Counted from the stretch's first letter, positions 17,105 through 25,917 are shown. The stretch: DNA of 64,000 nucleotides from Nitrospirota bacterium (GCA_021785195.1 JAJYGC010000009.1:124001-188000); one strand, 5' to 3'. The notes: generated by a model not told the origin, from the sequence alone. Made by a program: numbers and translations.

Positions 17105-17536
17105 TTGAGTCCAAGCGGATGGAACGGACTGTTTCCGAAAGCCTTGTACGAAGAGATTGTTGCGCACGCTCGAAGTGTTTTCCCAGAGGAGTGTTGCGGG
17201 CTCGTCGCAGGAGATGGCAAGGGAATTCCCCTCCGGACCATTCCGATGGAAAATGCCCTCCACTCCCCAGTCCGGTATCAGATGGAGCCCAAAGAGCAGT
17301 TTCAGGTCCTGAAACGGCTTCGCTCCGAAGGACTGGAGATGTGGGGGATCTACCATTCCCATCCGGTGACGGAACCGGTTCCCTCCGATACGGATATTCG
17401 TCTCGCCTATTATCCTGAACTCGTCTACCTTCTGACTTCACTCAAGGATGCCGTTCCCCCCCTTCGCAGCTTTCTCATCCGGGATGGACACGTGAAGGAG
17501 ATTCCCCTCACATTGACAGACGGGATTGCCAAATGA
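17105..17536 (+). CDS. JAMM/Mov34 (Mec+-type) zinc metalloprotease
   Basis: A 143-residue JAMM-fold protease. The full active-site signature is visible: an acidic residue in PEECCG (Glu28/29) and HSH-x7-SxxD with His84, His86, Ser94 and Asp97. Homologues cut after the diglycine of sulfur carriers, either releasing cysteine from CysO-Cys (Mec+) or removing C-terminal extra residues before activation (QbsD in quinolobactin synthesis). Both carriers in this operon have such extra residues. The TTG at 17105 is used with GGAG 9 nt upstream; no ATG or GTG fits. The stop overlaps the next start (ATGA), so the response regulator is translationally coupled to it. Confidence 0.92.
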   Translation: MSPSGWNGLFPKALYEEIVAHARSVFPEECCGLVAGDGKGIPLRTIPMENALHSPVRYQMEPKEQFQVLKRLRSEGLEMWGIYHSHPVTEPVPSDTDIRLAYYPELVYLLTSLKDAVPPLRSFLIRDGHVKEIPLTLTDGIAK

Positions 17537-18228
17537 ATCGTACGATTCTCGTAATAGAGGATGAAACGGATATTCTGACGTTGCTGAAGCATTATCTCCG
17601 GCAGGAGCACTTTGAAATCCTGACGGCCCAGAATGGGCTTGATGGACTGGCGCAGGCCAAGGCACTGCGTCCGGACCTCATTCTTTTGGATTTGATGCTT
17701 CCGGGTCTCGATGGCCTTTCTGTCAACAGGAGTCTGAAAAAGGATCCGGCGACTTCCGGAATCCCCGTTGTCATCCTGACGGCCAAGGCGGATGAGACTG
17801 ACCGGATTATTGGTCTGGAACTCGGAGCGGATGATTATATTGTCAAACCCTTCAATCCCAAGGAGCTTCTGGCAAGAATCAAGGCCATCCTTCGCCGGAT
17901 CGACCAGGAGCATCCATTGCAGACCGAACGGTACTCTTCCGGAGGGGTCGAACTGGATATTGCGCGTCATGAAGCCAGGGCGGGAAATGCTCTGCTGGAT
18001 TTGACCGCCAAGGAGTTCAGCCTTTTAATGACGTTGATCCGAAATGCCGGCAGGGTCCTGGATCGTCAGACTTTGCTTGACCTTGTCTGGGGGACGGAAT
18101 ATGAAGGAACGGACAGGACCGTCGATGTTCATATACGGCGTCTCCGAAAAAAAATGGGAGAGTATCAGGACCGGATCCTGACGGTCAAACAGATTGGTTA
18201 CAAGTTTTCTGACATAGATCCTTCCTAG
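17533..18228 (+). CDS. OmpR/PhoB-family response regulator
   Basis: A 231-residue two-component regulator. The receiver domain has the acidic pocket ED at residues 9-10, phosphoacceptor Asp53 (LILLDLMLPGLDGL) and the conserved Lys in ADDYIVKPFNPKELLARI. The C-terminal winged helix ends with GTDRTVDVHIRRLRKKMGEYQDRILTVKQIGYKF. The overall look is PhoB-like. It is coupled to the JAMM gene by a 4-nt overlap and to the kinase by an 8-nt gap. No pst or phoU genes are near, so phosphate as the signal is not supported. Co-transcription with sulfur genes may mean a different stimulus. Confidence 0.92.
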   Translation: MNRTILVIEDETDILTLLKHYLRQEHFEILTAQNGLDGLAQAKALRPDLILLDLMLPGLDGLSVNRSLKKDPATSGIPVVILTAKADETDRIIGLELGADDYIVKPFNPKELLARIKAILRRIDQEHPLQTERYSSGGVELDIARHEARAGNALLDLTAKEFSLLMTLIRNAGRVLDRQTLLDLVWGTEYEGTDRTVDVHIRRLRKKMGEYQDRILTVKQIGYKFSDIDPS

Positions 18229-18236
18229 GGGATTTG

Positions 18237-19583
18237 ATGGGGCTTCGTTTCTTTTTCCTGGTGGCATGCCTTCTTTCCTTTCTGGGAGGGTGGCTGGCTG
18301 CCGTCCTTCCTTCTCCCCGCGAATCCCTCCTCCTTGGCACTCTGCTGGCGGGATTCCTGTTGTTGGTTGTCCTCTGGGCGTTCAAAGAGACTGAGCGCCA
18401 GATCAGGGATTTCCTGTCCCGACCCGAATCTTCCAAGTCACTCAGTTGGTTTACCGACCTCCTTGATCCCCTTTATGAAGGGACGGTCCACCTTTTCCGC
18501 GAAAAGGAGAAAGCCCGGAACCAGGCGGAGGAGACTTCCTCACGGTTTGTGGCCGTGCTGGATCATATGGAGGAGGGTGTGGTCGTTACCGATCTGAAAG
18601 GGAAGATTCTGCTCACGAACAAAGCCTTCTCGAGATTTTTCAAGTGGGAGGGATCCGTTCGGGGAGAGTCGTTCGGCTTGTTGGCGCGGAAGGCCGGAAT
18701 AAACGATATGATCGAATCGGTTTTGGTTCAGCGGTCCAGCGTCCAGAAGGAGATTGTCTTTTCCGAAACCTCCCCCCCCAGAACATGGAGCCTCGTTGGA
18801 ACAACGGCAAAAGGGGCCGGAATGACTGATCTCTACGGGGTTTTCCTTTTGTTTGACCTGACGGAAATTCGCCACCTTGAGCGGGTCCGGAAAGATTTTG
18901 TGGCCAATGTGTCCCACGAAATCCGGACCCCGTTGACATCCATCCGGGGATTTGCCGAAGCGCTCGTTGATGGGGCGATTGACGAGCCAGGTACGGCCAG
19001 GGAGTTTGTGGGCATTATCCTGAACCATGCGCAGAGGCTCGGGGACATCGTGTCAGACCTCCTCCACCTGTCCGAACTGGAAACCGGGAAAGCTGTCCTT
19101 GACTATCGATTGGTCTCGGTAAGCAGTCAGCTGGGCCGGATTGAAGAGCTCTACCGAACGATTGCCGTGAAAAAGAATCTTCAGTTTGTCGTGGATCCCG
19201 GGCCGGAAGGGTTAACGTACGAAATCGACGAAGGGAAGATGGACCTGGTTCTGAGCAATCTTGTGGATAATGCGATCAAGTACACGGGATTTAACGGGAA
19301 GGTATCTGTTGGGGCCCATCAGGAAGGTGCGGACGTCGTCTTTGAAATCCGGGACACGGGGGTCGGAATTCCCCGAACGGATGTGGATCGGGTGTTCGAG
19401 CGGTTCTACAGGGTCGACCGGGCCCGCTCCAGGGAAATGGGGGGAACCGGCCTCGGATTGGCCATCGTCCGGCATATTGTCGAGATTCTGAAAGGCACGG
19501 TCAAGGTGCAAAGTTCCCCGGGAGAGGGGTCGGTCTTCAGTGTCAGGATTCCGCTGGTGCAGTCCCCGGAAGGGAAAAAGTAA
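18237..19583 (+). CDS. PhoR-like sensor histidine kinase
   Basis: A 448-residue membrane kinase. Two N-terminal membrane segments (FFFLVACLLSFLGGWLAAVL and a second near LLAGFLLLVVLWAF) are separated by only a few residues, so there is almost no periplasmic sensor. A PAS domain follows (VLDHMEEGVVVTDLKGKILL). HisKA has the phosphorylated His227 in FVANVSHEIRTPL. HATPase_c has DNAIKYTG, DTGVGIP, FERFYRVD and GGTGLGLAIVRHIVE. This architecture matches PhoR, where the signal is relayed inside the membrane or cytoplasm. ATG 18237 is used rather than the TTG three bases earlier. It is the last gene of the run that starts at metK. Confidence 0.93.
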   Translation: MGLRFFFLVACLLSFLGGWLAAVLPSPRESLLLGTLLAGFLLLVVLWAFKETERQIRDFLSRPESSKSLSWFTDLLDPLYEGTVHLFREKEKARNQAEETSSRFVAVLDHMEEGVVVTDLKGKILLTNKAFSRFFKWEGSVRGESFGLLARKAGINDMIESVLVQRSSVQKEIVFSETSPPRTWSLVGTTAKGAGMTDLYGVFLLFDLTEIRHLERVRKDFVANVSHEIRTPLTSIRGFAEALVDGAIDEPGTAREFVGIILNHAQRLGDIVSDLLHLSELETGKAVLDYRLVSVSSQLGRIEELYRTIAVKKNLQFVVDPGPEGLTYEIDEGKMDLVLSNLVDNAIKYTGFNGKVSVGAHQEGADVVFEIRDTGVGIPRTDVDRVFERFYRVDRARSREMGGTGLGLAIVRHIVEILKGTVKVQSSPGEGSVFSVRIPLVQSPEGKK

Positions 19584-19604
19584 CCGTTCCCTCAGAGGGA
19601 GGGG

Positions 19605-20573
19605 TCACAATCCCCAGCCGGCGGCACTGTCCTGGATGATCCTGTCGAGAGACGAACGCATGGGGATCCAGGGAAGATTGGTTCTGGCCTTGTTCCCGCT
19701 GGCCACCAGAATGGGCACATCTCCGGGACGCCGCTCGACGACCCGAAAGCGAACCGTTTTGCCGGTGATCTTTTCTGTGGTTCGAATGATATCCATCACC
19801 GACTGCCCCTGACCCGTTCCAAGGTTATAAATTCCCGAAATCTCCCCTTTCAGAAGGCGCTTAAGGGCGATCATGTGTGCCTCCACCAGATCCATCACGT
19901 GGATGTAGTCGCGGACACCGGTTCCATCGGTTGTTGGATAATCGTTTCCAAAAACCTTCAGTTCCGGCAGCCTTCCCGTCAGAGTGTCTAGGACGGCGGG
20001 AATGAGGTGGGACCTTGGAATGGAATGGGAGACGAGACCAAATGAGGGCTCCAGGGCGGCTGCATTGAAATATCTGAAGATCACGGAAGCCAGCCCAAAA
20101 GCCGCTCCTGCTGCGGTCACCAGCCGTTCCGCGGCTTCTTTTGTTTCTCCATAGGGATTTCCCGGCAGTAGCGGATCGTCCTCGACAAGGGGACCATGGC
20201 TTTTGGTGGCGTAGACGGCTGCGGTTGAAGAGAGGATCAGGTTACGCACCCCAAAAGATCTCATCGTTTCCAGAAGTCGAAGGGTTCCGGTCAGATTGTT
20301 GTCCCAATATTTGAGCGGATCGAGAACAGATTCACCCACCTCGATGGTGGCGGCAAAATGGATGACCGCCTCGATCGGGTAGTGGGAGAAGAGGGAAGTC
20401 AGTGCCCGGGGGTCCCTGATGTCTCCCACAACAAGTGGGGCTCCGGTCTGGTTTGCCACTTCTTTGGTCCCGTGGGACAGGTTGTCAAGGATGACGGTTT
20501 CAAAACCGTTTTGCACCAGTACCCGGACCATATGGGATCCGATATAACCTGCCCCGCCTGTTACAAGGATCAT
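19605..20573 (-). CDS. galE: UDP-glucose 4-epimerase
   Basis: Interconverts UDP-glucose and UDP-galactose for cell-surface sugars. The 322-residue SDR begins MILVTGGAGYIGSHMV (NAD-binding Gly motif). It has the catalytic Ser in LSSTAAVYA and the YxxxK pair in NPYGETKEAAERL. GDVPILVASGNKA near the C-terminus fits GalE. It is convergent with the kinase gene, with only 21 nt between stops, and stands alone on its strand. AGGA lies just upstream of the ATG. Confidence 0.92.
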   Translation of the reverse strand: MILVTGGAGYIGSHMVRVLVQNGFETVILDNLSHGTKEVANQTGAPLVVGDIRDPRALTSLFSHYPIEAVIHFAATIEVGESVLDPLKYWDNNLTGTLRLLETMRSFGVRNLILSSTAAVYATKSHGPLVEDDPLLPGNPYGETKEAAERLVTAAGAAFGLASVIFRYFNAAALEPSFGLVSHSIPRSHLIPAVLDTLTGRLPELKVFGNDYPTTDGTGVRDYIHVMDLVEAHMIALKRLLKGEISGIYNLGTGQGQSVMDIIRTTEKITGKTVRFRVVERRPGDVPILVASGNKARTNLPWIPMRSSLDRIIQDSAAGWGL

Positions 20574-21202
20574 TCTTCCTGCTTTCTAGCATTCCGGTTC
20601 AAAGACAATGCCGCTATCCTCAGTTTGTTCAGTCTTTCCGGTTCCTGTTTCTACGGAACCCGAATGAATTTCCTCAATACCGATCCTCTTGGATTATAGT
20701 GCAGGCCCGACTCCTAAATCCAATAAAATCAATGCCGGATTCATTGCCAATGATCAATTCGTATGGTAGTTTGGACCGAGTTCGGTGCCTCAATGTGGAA
20801 CAGGTCCCTGGTTTCGGGGCCGCGCCCGGGAAGTAACGGGACCGAGGCTCTGGAATGCGGTGTGTGATGCAGCTGTTTTCGCCGCATGGAGTCCCCCCGG
20901 ACGCCCCGATCATCTTCTTCGACAGAAAGTTCCGGTTCCATCAACCGCGTGGCGAGGCCCAATGGTCCAACGCATGGGGGGCACCGATCGTTCCGCTAGT
21001 CCTTCACAAGGATGAGGGAGGGATTCGGTCAGGTGGGGACTGGATCCTGGCGAGATTCCGGTAAAGAATGTCAGTAGGCAAATGTGTGCCGGTCCGAGAG
21101 AATCCCATCCCATATGATGATTGTGGAGTCAGCCATTTTCTGTAATAATCCCCTTCCTTTCCCGGCCTTTCAGATTCGAAAGCCTGGCATCCGGGCTGTG
21201 CG
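20574..21202. other. Long spacer with no confident gene
   Basis: This 629-nt stretch lies between the divergent galE and nfo genes. Several overlapping short ORFs exist. The most protein-like is at 20855-21064 on plus (69 codons, with PIIFFDRKFRFHQPRGE), starting at an ATG 8 nt after GAGG, but I recognise nothing in it. GGTCCC (20803-20808) and GGGACC (20838-20843) flank a GC-rich section that could fold. No tRNA or known riboswitch is seen. Confidence 0.4.
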
Positions 21203-22138
21203 GTGATTCCAGGTGTCGCCCCAGAGACCGCATGTACGGGGGTGCATGTTTCGATCCAGGGCGGGGTATCGACTGCGATCACCCGGGGTGCTGCCCTGAA
21301 CTGTCACGCGATCCAGATATTCAGTCATTCCTCCAGAACGTGGGCGGGTCCGGAAATTCCCGATGCGGAGGTAGTCCGGTTCAAAACATTGCACCGCACT
21401 TTGGGTATGGGGCCGATCCTCGTCCATGCAAGCTACCTGATCAATGCCGCCACCTGTGATCCCGACAAACGCAAAAAATCACGGAAAGCCCTTCAGGAAG
21501 ACTGGATCCTCTCGAACAGGCTCGGGGTTTCGGGGTTGGTCCTGCATCCGGGATCCTCCGCCGGGCAGTCGGTGGAGTCAGCTATTGCAAGGGTTGGGGA
21601 GATGGTTCGGGAGGTGCTGGAAACGCCGGTGGCAGGAAGGACCCGGCTTTTGCTCGAAAATACGGCGGGGGGAGGTAAAACACTGGGGCGAAACCCGGCG
21701 GAACTGGAGTCCTTGTTCAAGACCATTGGGCACCCTTCCAGAACAGGCCTTTGCCTGGATTCCTGTCATCTTTATGCGGCAGGCTTCGATATCAGTAATG
21801 AAACCGGTTATGAAAAGACCCTTCAGGACTTCTGCCGGGTGGCTCCCGGGGGGGTGTCAGCCTGGCATCTGAACGACGCGCTGTTTGGACTTGGTTCTGG
21901 CAGGGATCGCCACACCCACCTTGGTATCGGTTACATTGGACCTTGGTTCTTCTGGAAACTCCTGAAAGATCCCCGGTTCAGGGGATGTCCCATGATTTTG
22001 GAGACACCCAAAACGGATGGAGAGCGTGAAGATCGACTGAACCTTGCGACTCTTTCGATTCTCGAACAACAGCCGGAGTTTGAGGGAGATTCACCTTCTT
22101 TGAGGGCCGGTCTCTCGGCACTGGCCAGCGAACGATGA
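21203..22138 (+). CDS. nfo: Endonuclease IV (AP endonuclease)
   Basis: Cuts DNA at abasic sites in base-excision repair using a trinuclear zinc site. The metal ligands are readable along the chain: GVHVSIQGG, LVHASYLIN, LVLHPGSSAG, LLLENTAGGG, CLDSCHLYAAGFD, HLNDALFGLGSGRDRHTHLGIG and MILETP. The 311 residues are slightly long for the family (about 280-300). The GTG at 21203 is used, but a later GTG at 21239 (just before HVSIQGG) would match the family N-terminus better; neither has a clear ribosome site. Its stop overlaps the mlaE start (ATGA). Confidence 0.92.
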   Translation: MIPGVAPETACTGVHVSIQGGVSTAITRGAALNCHAIQIFSHSSRTWAGPEIPDAEVVRFKTLHRTLGMGPILVHASYLINAATCDPDKRKKSRKALQEDWILSNRLGVSGLVLHPGSSAGQSVESAIARVGEMVREVLETPVAGRTRLLLENTAGGGKTLGRNPAELESLFKTIGHPSRTGLCLDSCHLYAAGFDISNETGYEKTLQDFCRVAPGGVSAWHLNDALFGLGSGRDRHTHLGIGYIGPWFFWKLLKDPRFRGCPMILETPKTDGEREDRLNLATLSILEQQPEFEGDSPSLRAGLSALASER

Positions 22139-22914
22139 AGGATTTTCTCCTGGAAAAGATCCTTCGGTTTTTTGAACCCATTGGTGCCTTTGTCCTGATG
22201 GTGTCCAAGGGGTTCCGGTACATGTTTTCAAGTTTTCGGATTGGGGATACCCTGATTCAGATGGATCTGATCGGTGTGGGCTCCATTCCGATCGTTTTTT
22301 TGGCAAGCATTTTTGCCGGGCTCGACATGGCGCTCCAGTTTGAGGTGGTCATGGCCCCTTACGGAGCCCGTGCCCTTCTGGGAAAGGTTGTCACGACCTC
22401 CATTATTCGGGATATGGGGCCTGTTCTGGCTTCTCTCGTGATGTCGGCAAGGGTGACTGCCGGCATCGCCTCCGAGCTGGGCATGATGAATGTCACCCAA
22501 CAAATCGATGCCCTCAGGGTCATGGGGGTCGATCCGGTGGACAGGCTGGTTGCTCCCAGATTGGCCGCTGGACTTGTCATGATGCCCATCCTTAGTGTCG
22601 CCGGGGATTTCTTGGCTTTGCTGGCAGGCCTTGGAATATCGGTCGCGGTGGGCCATGTCCCATCGCCCCTGTTCTGGTCGGGTGTCCGTGATGCCCTGAC
22701 AGCCCAGAATCTGACCAACGCTTTCTTGAAACCACTTTTTTTTGGATTTATCCTGACGTCGATCGGGTGCCACTACGGCATGAGGACCACGGGAGGTGCT
22801 TATGGGGTTGGGAGAAGCACCACTAAGGCGGTTGTGGCTTCCGCTGTCTGGATCCTGATCTCGAATTTTCTGATTTCCAAGCTTCTGATCAATATTTGGG
22901 GCTTGTCGTCATGA
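22135..22914 (+). CDS. mlaE: MlaE-type ABC transporter permease
   Basis: A 259-residue permease of the MlaE family, the membrane part of a lipid transporter maintaining outer-membrane asymmetry. Its family signature is EVVMAPYGARALLGKVVTTSIIRDMGPVLASLVMSARVTAGIASELGMM, followed by VTQQIDALRVMGVDPV and several hydrophobic segments. It overlaps nfo and the ATPase gene by 4 nt each. No mlaB or mlaC lies in the cluster; reduced sets of permease, ATPase and MCE protein are common outside gammaproteobacteria. Confidence 0.92.
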   Translation: MKDFLLEKILRFFEPIGAFVLMVSKGFRYMFSSFRIGDTLIQMDLIGVGSIPIVFLASIFAGLDMALQFEVVMAPYGARALLGKVVTTSIIRDMGPVLASLVMSARVTAGIASELGMMNVTQQIDALRVMGVDPVDRLVAPRLAAGLVMMPILSVAGDFLALLAGLGISVAVGHVPSPLFWSGVRDALTAQNLTNAFLKPLFFGFILTSIGCHYGMRTTGGAYGVGRSTTKAVVASAVWILISNFLISKLLINIWGLSS

Positions 22915-23633
22915 TCCGCTTTGAAAATGTTTCTCTCGGATATACCGACAGGATGGTCATTCAGGGTGTGAACCTTGAAATTCCCGAAGGAAAGACGATG
23001 GTGATCCTGGGGGACAGCGGATCGGGGAAGTCCACCCTCCTGAAGGGGGTTCTCGGGATCCTGCAACCCCAGGAGGGGCGCATTGAAGTCAACGGAGCAA
23101 ACGTCGGAGATCTGGACGAGGATGACCTGCTGGGCTATCGCCAGCGGATCGGGATGGTCTTTCAGGAGGGGGCTCTCTTCGATTCCCTGACAGTTGGAGA
23201 AAATATCGGGTTCTGGCTCTGGGAACATACGGACTGGAGTGATGCTCAGATTGAGGAGCGTATTCGGACCCTCCTCAGATTTGTGGGACTTGAGGACGTG
23301 ATCGATCGTCGTCCGGACGAGCTTTCGGGAGGGATGAGACGGCGGGTGGCGATTGCCCGCGCGATGGCTCCCCAGGATCCGTTGGTAATGTTGTATGATG
23401 AACCGACAACGGGGCTTGATCCCTTCACCTCACGGTCGATTTGCGATTTGATCCGTCAGGTTCAGCGGGAGTTTCGGGTGATGAGTCTTGTGGTCACGCA
23501 TGACCTTCACGATGCATTTCGGGTCGGAGACCTTTTTTCCTTCATCCACGACTCACGGGTCATCTTGACAGGGGACCGTACGGTGATTGAGGGATCGGAC
23601 GACCCATTTATCAAGACATTCTTATCCACATGA
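22911..23633 (+). CDS. mlaF: MlaF-type ABC transporter ATPase
   Basis: A 240-residue ATPase. Walker A is GDSGSGKSTLLKG, the Q-loop is GMVFQEGALFDSLTVGENIGF, the signature is LSGGMRRRVAIARAMA, Walker B is LVMLYDEPTTGLDP and the switch His is in VVTHDLHDAFRVGD. The QEGALFDSLTV stretch is typical of MlaF. ATG 22911 overlaps the permease stop (ATGA); an earlier in-frame GTG is less likely. It supplies energy to the permease and MCE protein on either side. Confidence 0.94.
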   Translation: MIRFENVSLGYTDRMVIQGVNLEIPEGKTMVILGDSGSGKSTLLKGVLGILQPQEGRIEVNGANVGDLDEDDLLGYRQRIGMVFQEGALFDSLTVGENIGFWLWEHTDWSDAQIEERIRTLLRFVGLEDVIDRRPDELSGGMRRRVAIARAMAPQDPLVMLYDEPTTGLDPFTSRSICDLIRQVQREFRVMSLVVTHDLHDAFRVGDLFSFIHDSRVILTGDRTVIEGSDDPFIKTFLST

Positions 23634-23670
23634 CTTCAGTCCGGGTTTTCGTCCGAAGGGAGAGCGCCCT

Positions 23671-24648
23671 GTGGCGATGAAACGCAGTTCCAATCTGAGG
23701 CTATCCGAGATCCGGGTCGGGCTGATTGTCGGCGTCAGTTTTTTTCTAGGGGCGCTGGCCATCATCAGTTATGGGAAGGTTCAGAATCTCTTCCTGAAGC
23801 AGGTTCCCCTTACGGTTTTGTTCACCAATGTCCGGGGACTGACGGTGGGGGCACCGGTCAGAATCTCCGGAATGACCAGTGGATTTGTCAAAAGGATTCA
23901 CTTTATCCGCTATCACCAACAGCAGTACGTTCAGGTGCGCATCCGACTTTCGAAGAAAAGGCTTTCAGAGCTGTCGGAGGAGGCTACGGCGGTGATTCGG
24001 ACCCAGGGGCTGATGGGAATCAAGTACCTCGACCTGATTCCGGGGGACCTTTCGAAAGGTCCCCTGAATCCAGTCCTTCCCATCAATGGTCAGGATGCGA
24101 TGACTATCCAGTCCGTGCTCGGAAATGGAACCGATCTGGTCAAGACCCTGAATCATGTCTCGATTTCGCTGGATACCCTCTTGACGCAAGTCCGGGAAGG
24201 ACAGGGAACGATCGGGCGGGTGATGACCCGTCCCGAACTTTACGATAACCTCAACGACACCACGCGTGAAATCCGGAAGATGGCCCAAGGAATCAACGAG
24301 GGGGGCGGTCCCCTGCAGTCGGCGATCTATTCAAAAAAGATGACCCGGAAGCTGGAGCTCATTCTGGATCATCTGGATCGCCTCCTCGATGAATTGAGCG
24401 ATCCACACGGCAGCCTGGGAATGTTCACCCACGACCCCGGGACGGCTCAGGACCTCAAGGAGTCCATTCACCAGCTGTCACTCATTCTTTCTGCCATCCA
24501 ATCGGGGAAAGGTGCCGTTGGAGAGATGCTTTATGATCCCGGAATGGGAAACAAGATCAATGGGACTGTGGATAAGATCAATGCCCTGCTGGATGATATG
24601 AAAAAGGATCCCCGTAAATATTTCACGGTCAATGTTCATCTATTCTGA
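23671..24648 (+). CDS. mlaD: MlaD-type MCE-domain lipid-binding protein
   Basis: A periplasmic lipid-shuttle protein anchored by one N-terminal helix (VGLIVGVSFFLGALAIISYG). The MCE domain follows, with LFTNVRGLTVGAPVRISGMTSGFVKRIHF. A long C-terminal helical region contains repeated GQGTIGRVMTRPELYDNLN and GKGAVGEMLYDPGMGNKIN motifs, as in the longer Mla/Ttg2C proteins. The GTG at 23671 has AGGGAG at 8-nt spacing; an ATG two codons later is the alternative. It lies 37 nt after mlaF. Confidence 0.92.
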   Translation: MAMKRSSNLRLSEIRVGLIVGVSFFLGALAIISYGKVQNLFLKQVPLTVLFTNVRGLTVGAPVRISGMTSGFVKRIHFIRYHQQQYVQVRIRLSKKRLSELSEEATAVIRTQGLMGIKYLDLIPGDLSKGPLNPVLPINGQDAMTIQSVLGNGTDLVKTLNHVSISLDTLLTQVREGQGTIGRVMTRPELYDNLNDTTREIRKMAQGINEGGGPLQSAIYSKKMTRKLELILDHLDRLLDELSDPHGSLGMFTHDPGTAQDLKESIHQLSLILSAIQSGKGAVGEMLYDPGMGNKINGTVDKINALLDDMKKDPRKYFTVNVHLF

Positions 24649-24695
24649 TTGGATCAATCATTAGAGTCCGGGTCCGCTCCTTCCTGATCCTTGTC

Positions 24696-25838
24696 ATGGG
24701 AAGTTATTCACTCATCCAGGTTGTCCTGTCCGGGTTCTTTCTCCAGAACGGACTTTCTCCCGGATTCATCGGACTCCTCCTGCTCTGTTCGTTTTCGATG
24801 CCTGTCTACCTGAACCTGTCATTTGCGAGAGGATGGACGAGGCCCCTTTGGCTCATGCCGCTCTTTTTCGGGTATTTTTTCCTGTCGTCCCTGACAGCAC
24901 TTGTTTTGGGCGTCATGTGGGGAGTCTGGTGGACGGCTCTGCACCTGAAGGTTTTTTCCAATTCCGGAAAGCCTTCCGGAATGGTCCAGTTTTATACGGT
25001 GTCTGCAACCTGGTTCATGATTTTGTTCGTTGTCCTCAAAAATCGGTTTCGGGGACCTCGCATTCGGGAAAGAGTCCTTCCGGTTGAGACACTGGCCCCA
25101 GAGCTCGAAGGGCTTAAAATCCTTCATGTTTCGGATATTCATGTGGGTATTTTTGAGTCGGACCGCTCTCTCGCCCGGCTCCGGAGCGCGATTGAATCCG
25201 TTTCGTACGACATCCTCGTATTTACGGGAGACATGATCGATCGAAAGTTATCCGAAATCGATCGATTTCTCCGTTTCTTTGGGGATCTGAAGGGCCGTTT
25301 GGGTGTTTTTTGTGTGTTGGGGAATCACGAATACTGGATTGATGGACCGGCGATCGCCTCCCGCTTGAAAGACGCAGGGTGGCCTGTCCTTGAAAACGAC
25401 TCAAGAAGGATCGCCATTGGAAATCATGCCATCACGCTGGTCGGGATTTCCGATCCGTCTGCCGAGGAGTCTGGGCTTGGAGGGCCGAATCCGGAAATGG
25501 CTTTTCGTGAGGTCTCCCGGCCCGCGGGAGATGTAGTGGTGGTATTGGCCCATCATCCCATGCTCTGGGACCTGCTCCGTTCCTACCCTGCCAATCTGAC
25601 CTTGTCTGGTCATACACATGGTGGACAAATAGGCTTGTTTCTTTCGGGCTGGACCCTCGCGTCGCCTTTTTATGCTTATGACCTCGGTTTGTTTTCGCGA
25701 ATGGGGGCTGACGGAAAGCAATGGCTTCTGGTCAATTCTGGGACCGGCTATTTTGGGGTGCCCGTCCGGATTGGCGTGCCTTCGTCACTGGAACTGGTTG
25801 TTCTTTCAGAAAAGGAATCAGGACCGAACGAGGGGTGA
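24696..25838 (+). CDS. Membrane-anchored metallophosphoesterase (YkuE/YaeI-like)
   Basis: A 380-residue protein. Several N-terminal hydrophobic segments (to about residue 120) are followed by a calcineurin-like phosphoesterase domain. The metal-binding motifs are SDIHVG, FTGDMID, LGNHEYW, LAHHPM and SGHTHGGQIG, in the usual order. Some homologues cleave UDP-diacylglucosamine or other lipid-linked phosphates at the membrane; the substrate here is not readable. It follows mlaD by 47 nt and may share its transcript, which hints at an envelope-lipid role. The start is uncertain: there is no good ribosome site at ATG 24696. Confidence 0.85.
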   Translation: MGSYSLIQVVLSGFFLQNGLSPGFIGLLLLCSFSMPVYLNLSFARGWTRPLWLMPLFFGYFFLSSLTALVLGVMWGVWWTALHLKVFSNSGKPSGMVQFYTVSATWFMILFVVLKNRFRGPRIRERVLPVETLAPELEGLKILHVSDIHVGIFESDRSLARLRSAIESVSYDILVFTGDMIDRKLSEIDRFLRFFGDLKGRLGVFCVLGNHEYWIDGPAIASRLKDAGWPVLENDSRRIAIGNHAITLVGISDPSAEESGLGGPNPEMAFREVSRPAGDVVVVLAHHPMLWDLLRSYPANLTLSGHTHGGQIGLFLSGWTLASPFYAYDLGLFSRMGADGKQWLLVNSGTGYFGVPVRIGVPSSLELVVLSEKESGPNEG

Positions 25839-25859
25839 CAATCCCTCTGGATACGGGCC

Positions 25860-25907
25860 AAGGGGGACAAACCTGGAATGCGCTCTACGGTCCAGATTGT
25901 CCCCTTT
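25860..25907. terminator. Bidirectional terminator
   Basis: AAGGGGGACAA with CTGGA (25860-25877) pairs with TCCAG and TTGTCCCCTTT (25891-25907) around a 13-nt loop. It sits between the converging metallophosphoesterase and outer-membrane-protein genes, and the A-rich and T-rich ends suit termination in both directions. Confidence 0.75.
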
Positions 25908-25917
25908 GAAAGAGCCT

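Noticed and set aside
17533-19583. Phosphate-starvation PhoB/PhoR
   Set aside because: The architecture is PhoBR-like, but no pst, phoU or alkaline phosphatase gene is near, so the names were not assigned.
20785-21015. 76-codon ORF overlapping other short frames
   Set aside because: Arg/Pro/Trp-rich composition, no ribosome site, and conflict with an equally weak ORF at 20855.
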